A stretch of 13,876 nt of DNA from Propionibacteriaceae bacterium (GTDB taxonomy: Bacteria; Actinomycetota; Actinomycetes; Propionibacteriales; Propionibacteriaceae): NCBI GenBank assembly GCA_009781325.1, contig WQYJ01000033.1, positions 1 through 13,876 on the forward strand, read 5' to 3'. The notes below the pieces were generated by a model. It worked only from the letters and a program-made list of their open reading frames with translations. It was not told where the DNA came from and searched no databases. The translations under genes were made by a program, and so were the position numbers. The first letter of the stretch is position 1. Every line of letters begins with the position of its first letter. Positions 13,674 through 13,876 of the stretch are shown here, piece by piece.

Positions 13674-13693
13674 GAACCCCCCCAGGGGGGTTC
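13674..13693. terminator. G/C-run hairpin after the partial right-end gene
   Basis: GAACCCCCC (13674-13682) and GGGGGGTTC (13685-13693) are complementary and nearly contiguous, so the fold would be about 8 bp with a tetraloop. It lies about 19 nt downstream of the minus-strand stop at 13712. A U-run is missing on the minus strand (GCGGGAG follows), so it is only a possible terminator or pause site. Confidence 0.4.
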
Positions 13694-13711
13694 TTGGGTT
13701 TGAGTAGGTGC

Positions 13712-13876
13712 TCAGCTTTTTGCTGCTGTTGCGCTCGTGGCTAAGGTTCGCTTGGATGCTGCTACTTCACTGGGTGACTGGGTTGGTGGTTGGGTTTGCT
13801 GCACCTCGGGTGGGGATGGGTTGATCAGTTCGGCTTCTGCGGTCTCCTGGGGTGGGTGGTGAATCTGCTGGTGTTG
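13712..13876 (-). CDS. C-terminal end of an unknown Pro/Gln-rich protein (partial)
   Basis: Reading the minus strand from the right edge gives 54 codons without a stop and then TGA (13714-13712). The residues are low complexity: QHQQIHHPPQ, then acidic and Pro-rich, then TQPPTQSPSEVAASKR, ending TSATAAKS. It looks like the disordered tail of a larger protein that begins beyond the window. No domain is visible and I give no function. The frame and codon use resemble the neighbouring genes, and the hairpin just after the stop fits a gene end, but a chance frame in this GT-rich DNA cannot be excluded. Confidence 0.45.
   Translation of the reverse strand, partial: QHQQIHHPPQETAEAELINPSPPEVQQTQPPTQSPSEVAASKRTLATSATAAKS

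Larger units (their letters stand above)
13317..13711. other. Non-coding gap of 395 bp with palindromes and homopolymer runs
   Basis: No credible gene is seen; the one open frame here (13357-13566, plus) runs through the palindrome, matches nothing recognisable and has poor composition. The stretch holds, in order, the presumed promoter area of the HAD gene (AT-rich around 13380-13415), the 52-bp palindrome, a 13-bp-arm hairpin, an 11-base element shared with the left edge (CGTAGGGTCTT, 13578-13588), and runs of T and C near 13653-13664. Confidence 0.7.

Noticed and set aside
13653..13693. T5, C7 and G6 runs as a phase-variable contingency locus
   Set aside because: They are downstream of the partial gene's stop codon and outside any coding frame or visible promoter.

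Overview
The window reads as chromosome of a Gram-positive actinobacterium, most likely Propionibacteriaceae. Three points support this. It carries the mismatch-specific endonuclease NucS, which is typical of Actinobacteria that lack MutS/MutL. It carries a methylmalonyl-CoA epimerase closely resembling the Propionibacterium shermanii enzyme, together with a PduO-type cobalamin adenosyltransferase. By eye the base composition is moderate (roughly mid-50s % GC), lower than in most of the family. The family assignment is inference; the gene identities are mostly secure.

Layout, left to right. Positions 1-194 are a repeat-rich, non-coding edge, with an 88-bp-period tandem repeat and a 34-bp inverted repeat. 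Next, on the minus strand, is a tightly coupled pair: a cysteine-free YbbN-like thioredoxin/TPR protein followed by a LysE/ArgO-type exporter. Phosphoglucomutase (pgm, plus strand) diverges from ybbN and converges on a cytoplasmic 5'-nucleotidase-like metallophosphatase. Upstream of that, on the same strand, lie a small single-span membrane protein and a membrane-anchored bacterial PH-domain protein. Methylmalonyl-CoA epimerase and a DivIVA-like coiled-coil protein follow on the plus strand, with a good promoter candidate and a 9-bp hairpin between them. A minus-strand pair, a lipoprotein cyclophilin and nucS, sits between the DivIVA-like gene and the plus-strand pair of cobalamin adenosyltransferase and a small zinc-ribbon protein. 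Last comes a minus-strand HAD phosphatase followed by a full-length glycine decarboxylase (gcvP). The right edge (13317-13711) is non-coding, with a near-perfect 52-bp palindrome and a hairpin related to the left-end repeat, and then the C-terminal 54 codons of a Pro/Gln-rich minus-strand protein that runs off the window.

Functional links. The epimerase and the adenosyltransferase both serve the B12-dependent methylmalonyl-CoA branch (propionate formation or use): one supplies the (R)-isomer for the mutase, the other makes its adenosylcobalamin cofactor. NucS handles post-replicative mismatch repair, and the DivIVA-like protein probably organises polar growth or division. Pgm and GcvP are housekeeping central metabolism. 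Packing is very tight: several stop and start codons overlap by 1-4 nt, and two convergent pairs share their stop-codon bases.

I found no clear new defence, mobile or RNA system. The least explained items are the 52-bp palindrome, the repeats at both edges, the small-TM/PH-domain pair, the conserved zinc-ribbon protein behind the adenosyltransferase, and a metal-ligand substitution in the epimerase.
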